Both the position numbers and the translations under genes were made by a program. Under the pieces are notes generated by a model. That model was given only the letters and a program-made list of their open reading frames with translations. It was not told the origin of the DNA and ran no database searches. From contig CM069432.1 of assembly GCA_035610365.1 (NCBI GenBank), forward strand, positions 240,278,104-240,342,103: DNA of 64,000 bases, in the 5' to 3' direction. Positions 61,301 to 64,000 of the stretch are shown here, piece after piece. The first letter of the stretch is position 1. Each line of letters starts with the position of its first letter. The DNA comes from Aquatica leii (taxonomy: Eukaryota > Arthropoda > Insecta > Coleoptera > Lampyridae).

Positions 61301-61460
61301 TGACAGATATCTTGTTAAAGATGTGGAAGGATTTCAATTGACACAAATTCCATTTGAGGGCGTGTTTGATGCGCATAATTTAAAACGGTGGTCGCTTAAC
61401 AATCCTTCCACATCTTCTGCTGACACGACTGTTGATCGAGGCGGTCAAGAGTCAGGTTAG
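58351..61460 (+). pseudogene. Gypsy pol (protease, RT, RNase H, integrase), six in-frame stops
   Basis: One frame from 58351 to 60958 with in-frame stops at 58825, 59047, 59125, 59764, 59914 and 60133 but no frameshift. Protease: ALVGSGSGISLI, with the catalytic Asp replaced by Gly. RT: KLDLKDAFFNIKLD, FRLPFG-like LRLPFGFCNSP, catalytic VIYLDDILVA, FLGLSSYFRKFV. RNase H: LHCDASTHGFGGILMQ, YHSYQLECLAIVYSIKRFEV. Integrase: HTHMGHIG...CSKC zinc finger, DTIHVNHLGPLEKTG (first catalytic Asp replaced by Asn), VISDRGSDFTSASF, then GTPRANGQ and a deletion. The C-terminal part is in another frame at 61014-61460 (VTNNI, IPKYKGPYVIAEVLG, DAHNLKRW). Confidence 0.9.
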
Positions 61461-61466
61461 CCGAGT

Positions 61467-61658
61467 TGTAGACTATGGTATTGAAATAGTAATTTTATGC
61501 AACGTGGCAACAGTGTCACGGACATCATTTAAAATTTGGGTTGTATCTGAAGTTAGAAAGAATAAGCAGGTTTTTGAAAATGTAACGTTCGTCATAATTA
61601 TTAAAGTTTAAATTTTAAGTTGAATCATTTTGTTTGTCGACCACCTTTCCCTTTTACA
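61467..61658 (+). repeat. 3' LTR of the older gypsy element (192 bp)
   Basis: Copy of 57247-57439. It is preceded by a weak purine-rich tract (GAGGCGGTCAAGAGTCAGG, 61438-61456) and followed by ATGC of the target duplication. Confidence 0.9.
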
Positions 61659-61662
61659 ATGC

Positions 61663-62850
61663 AAAGAATTAATTTTAATTTTTGGGAGACTTTTTGGTTT
61701 AGAAATACTAGAACTTATACCACAAACAGATAAATCAGCAGCATCAGCGTAAAGATGATTTTGGGTACAAAATTTCTCGGAAGCGGAATCGAGAAGACAG
61801 ATAATGAAATTTATTATTTAATTTTACATTAACAATTGCTGAAAATAACAACACTTGTTGACAAAATTGGTACAAGACAAAGACGTTTGGGAAGAAAGCA
61901 TCAAAGATTCAGAATTATCACAGCCGAACAGGTCGAGATGAAAATTTTTCACATACGTTATTAAAATTACGAATTTACGTGAGCGCGCTTCATTTTTAAA
62001 ACATAAAAGACTGTGATGTGGTTTGTAAGAATGTCTACATTTGAATTTAGAACTGGATCTTGAATCAGGTCAAATATAATGTTTCAAACAGTTTTTACAA
62101 AGGTTTAGGCTATTAATTTTATCAAATCGCTCCTTGACGGACCATTGCAAAAAATCATTACATCAAGGAATACAGCGAACGCATTTGCATAATAAACACC
62201 AATTATTAGTTACTACAAAAAAAATGGCCTGAAGAACCATTGACCTTCGATGATAGTGAATTCTTGCAACAGTTATTACTTGAAGAACCTTTTTAGTTTA
62301 TTGTAAGATCTTCAAATCCTCCGCATTTACGTGTAAATAATTAAAGAAGCTGTCTGCTTTACTTTGAATTTACTGAGTTCGATGGCCGTTTTTTAATTTT
62401 AACATATAAAAAAATTCATTTTTCGTTACTGTACCTTTCTTTTAACATTTGCAATGCAATTTGATAATTACTAGTTATAGGTAAGTGATCGTGTACAAAT
62501 TCTTTAGCAGGACCCTTTGATAAATTATTATCAATTAACGCAATAAACGTTTCGTAAAAACTAATCCATTCGGAATAGTGGCCGTTGAAATTCGGAACTG
62601 TAACACTGGCAATTTAATATTAAAGTCACTTGTACTTGGCTGCGACGAATTTGTTAAAGGAGGAGAATAATTTTGAGCCATGTTTGTTCTCAAAACTTTT
62701 TTAGTAATATAGAAGCCTTTATAATTAAAAAAAGTTGTGTTTCTTCAAGCTCATCATAGAAAAGTATTTCTTCAGAAGTAATTGACAATGGTTGAAGTTG
62801 TACAAATAATAACATGAAAAGTTAAAAGAAAAATGAAATGCCTGAGTTCG
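61663..62850 (-). pseudogene. BEL/Pao gag and start of protease
   Basis: The minus strand from about 62850: MLLFVQLQPLSITSEEILFY, then (other frame, about 62620-62440) FNGHYSEWISFYETFIALID, then LPITSNYQIALQMLKERYSN. This is the gag DUF1759-type pattern with FxGxxxxWxxFxxxF. Farther down (about 62110-61985) a degenerate double zinc knuckle reads CKNCLKHYI and FKCRHSYKPHHSLLCFKN. The protease start follows near 61810: LLDSASEKFCTQ, the LLDSGSe block with Gly changed to Ala. It is cut at 61662 by the gypsy insertion and continues at 57246. Confidence 0.7.
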
Positions 62851-62951
62851 CAATGGGCGTCCTTGATGTCATCAAATGTGTGGTAAGACCATTATCCAAA
62901 AAATTACAATTAAAATTGTATCGCTTGGTTCAACCCAGGATATTTATTTCC

Positions 62952-62971
62952 ATTCGGCTCGAAGTGGACCA
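62952..62971 (-). other. BEL primer-binding site resembling tRNA-Tyr
   Basis: On the minus strand TGGTCCACTTCGAGCCGAAT lies just inside the proposed 5' LTR. Apart from one inserted base and a small deletion it complements the 3' end of insect tRNA-Tyr (CCGGCTCGAAGGACCA). Confidence 0.5.
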
Positions 62972-62982
62972 AAAGTTTTTAG

Positions 62983-63159
62983 TTGTTTTCAAATTTTGCT
63001 TGTTTCTTGATTTATTTTGTAGTTTTGAAGTAAGGTCAAAGTGATAAATAAATTGATTATAACTAATATATGAATTATCAAATCAAAATTTACCTTGACG
63101 CGCCAGAAGCGCACAGCGCAAGTACAAATTAACTTGATTTTAAAGTAAGTTAATGTCAT
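62983..63159 (-). repeat. Probable 5' LTR of the BEL/Pao element
   Basis: Similar in the same orientation to 46048-46243, and located just outside the primer-binding site. The two copies have diverged by many substitutions and indels, so this BEL insertion is much older than the elements inside it. Confidence 0.5.
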
Positions 63160-63422
63160 AATTGTTTTGTATTGTTTGTATTTTCTATGGCTAAGTGATA
63201 AATAACACTTGTAATTTTTAAATTAATTAAAATTTTATATTATCGGCATTTTACAATTTTCACTTCTGAACAAGACAGCGTTATTGTAATGACGATTTTT
63301 CTTGAAGAAACGTAGTTGTATTTTCTTTAAAGTTGCATTGATCAATTTATGGAACATTTTTTAAAAACAAATTTCATTACAATATTTTCTGAAATCATGA
63401 ACAAGTTTTATTTAATCTTTTT

Positions 63423-63818
63423 TTGAATAAGAATTCCATTTGCAAAAGAAAATTCGCTGGAAAGCTTACCGTCATCATTCCAGCTGTTGTCAAAGACATT
63501 TGCAATCGCACACTGAAAAAAATTGTCACTGCCACAGTGACATTTACTACTCCAAAGACTTGCTTCTTTGGAGTAGTAAATGTCACTGCAATGTCTCGCA
63601 AAACGTCAGTTTGTTTGGGTTCACAAACGACAATACGGCAAAGGCCAAGTTCTACTTCTTGCTTTCGCTCTCAAAAAGAGGCAAGGACCAAGCCTAAAAA
63701 GTGTTCAACTAGATCTTTAGATCGTTTGCGTCAAAAGAAAGCAAAAGTTACTTACAGATCTAGCGTTTCTAAAACGTTGCCGCGACCACAACGTATTGCC
63801 ATCGTGTATGAGCATTAA
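63423..63818 (+). CDS. Hypothetical 131-residue ORF with an internal perfect hairpin
   Basis: An open frame of 131 codons starting MNKNSICKRKFAGKLTVIIP and ending TLPRPQRIAIVYEH. I recognise no domain. The middle contains the hairpin at 63535-63588, which makes TVTFTTPKTCFFGVVNV partly palindromic in DNA. The C-terminal half is Lys/Arg/Ser-rich (EARTKPKKCSTRSLDRLRQK). It may be the end of an unknown repeat rather than a gene; an overlapping 85-codon frame exists (63440-63697). Confidence 0.25.
   Translation: MNKNSICKRKFAGKLTVIIPAVVKDICNRTLKKIVTATVTFTTPKTCFFGVVNVTAMSRKTSVCLGSQTTIRQRPSSTSCFRSQKEARTKPKKCSTRSLDRLRQKKAKVTYRSSVSKTLPRPQRIAIVYEH
63535..63588. repeat. Perfect 24-bp hairpin with 6-base loop
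   Basis: CAGTGACATTTACTACTCCA, extended to a 24-base arm ending AAGA (63535-63558), is followed by the loop CTTGCT and the exact reverse complement at 63565-63588. There are no mismatches in the arms. Confidence 0.85.
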
Positions 63819-64000
63819 ACATCATCTTCTAAAATCTCATACTGAGCAAATTTTTCGAGCTTCGAACTGTTACGTTCAGAAATTCACAATAAACGCAAAG
63901 TACTGGACGCTGACAGCAAAAAGTTATAGCTGCATTTAACTTTGTCTAACAAATTTGAACACTCGTTATGGGTAAAAATAGATGCTGTCACTACGATATA

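Larger units (their letters stand above)
57247..61658 (+). mobile_element. Ty3/gypsy LTR retrotransposon, complete outline, inactive
   Basis: A 4.4-kb element with 193-bp LTRs, an ATGC target duplication, gag and pol in the order protease, RT, RNase H, integrase. It lies inside the BEL protease region, antisense to it. No env-like frame is present. Coding decay is mainly by stop codons. Confidence 0.9.

Noticed and set aside
62221..62260. GGCCTGAAGAACC stretch resembling a hammerhead core
   Set aside because: No GAAA partner at the right distance and no pairing stems; it lies in the BEL gag region.
62952..62971. tRNA-Tyr 3' end similarity
   Set aside because: Not a tRNA gene: only the last about 20 bases match, as expected for a primer-binding site.
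62838..63044. 68-codon plus-strand ORF
   Set aside because: It overlaps the BEL leader, primer-binding site and LTR on the other strand and has no motif.

Overview
The window looks like AT-rich genomic DNA from an arthropod, most likely an insect. I see no intact ordinary host gene. Almost everything recognisable is a transposable element or a relic of one, and many are nested. The insect assignment rests on the element mix (BEL/Pao, Ty3/gypsy, copia, Penelope-like, Harbinger, hAT, pogo, Tc1 and mariner families, LINEs), the base composition, and a BEL primer-binding site resembling the 3' end of insect tRNA-Tyr. I cannot name a species.

Layout, left half. A foldback repeat (1-170) precedes a broken copia pol (411-4760) split by a 1.8-kb insertion (2141-3966). 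Next is a two-gene Harbinger element: transposase on + (about 4955-6843) and a Myb/SANT-like accessory gene on - (about 6930-7741, resuming after 11703). Penelope-like pieces interrupt the transposase, and a nearly full-length LINE (7742-11703) interrupts the accessory gene. A hAT element (14227-16510), a degenerate gypsy scattered over 16525-23290, a second hAT fragment, an unclassified transposase-like relic (18990-20330) and a mariner relic (- strand, 23640-24420) follow. An inverted-repeat element at 24500-25812 carries a stretch resembling 18S rRNA.

Middle. 25813-30083 is AT-rich with two MITE-like palindromes. Then come a pogo-like transposase (- strand, 30084-31951), a LINE with RNase H domain (- strand, 32070-34255), a Tc1 element (37880-38968), a scrambled pogo-like element (39530-41640), and a Penelope-like element (42020-44720) with a LINE fragment inserted between 14-bp target-site duplications.

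Right part. About 46048-63159 is one BEL/Pao retrotransposon on the - strand, broken by four later insertions: a Penelope-like cluster (46587-47921), a processed histone H4 copy with an intact 103-codon frame (48433-48810), a young gypsy-type element with 1.65-kb LTRs whose only ORF joins gag to an integrase zinc finger (49207-55926), and an older gypsy element (57247-61658).

The most interesting items are the H4 retrocopy inside the BEL pol gene, the 18S rRNA-like segment inside an inverted-repeat element, the gag-integrase ORF of the young LTR element, and hammerhead-ribozyme-like folds at the ends of the Penelope-like copies. All family calls come from reading motifs by eye; no database search was run.
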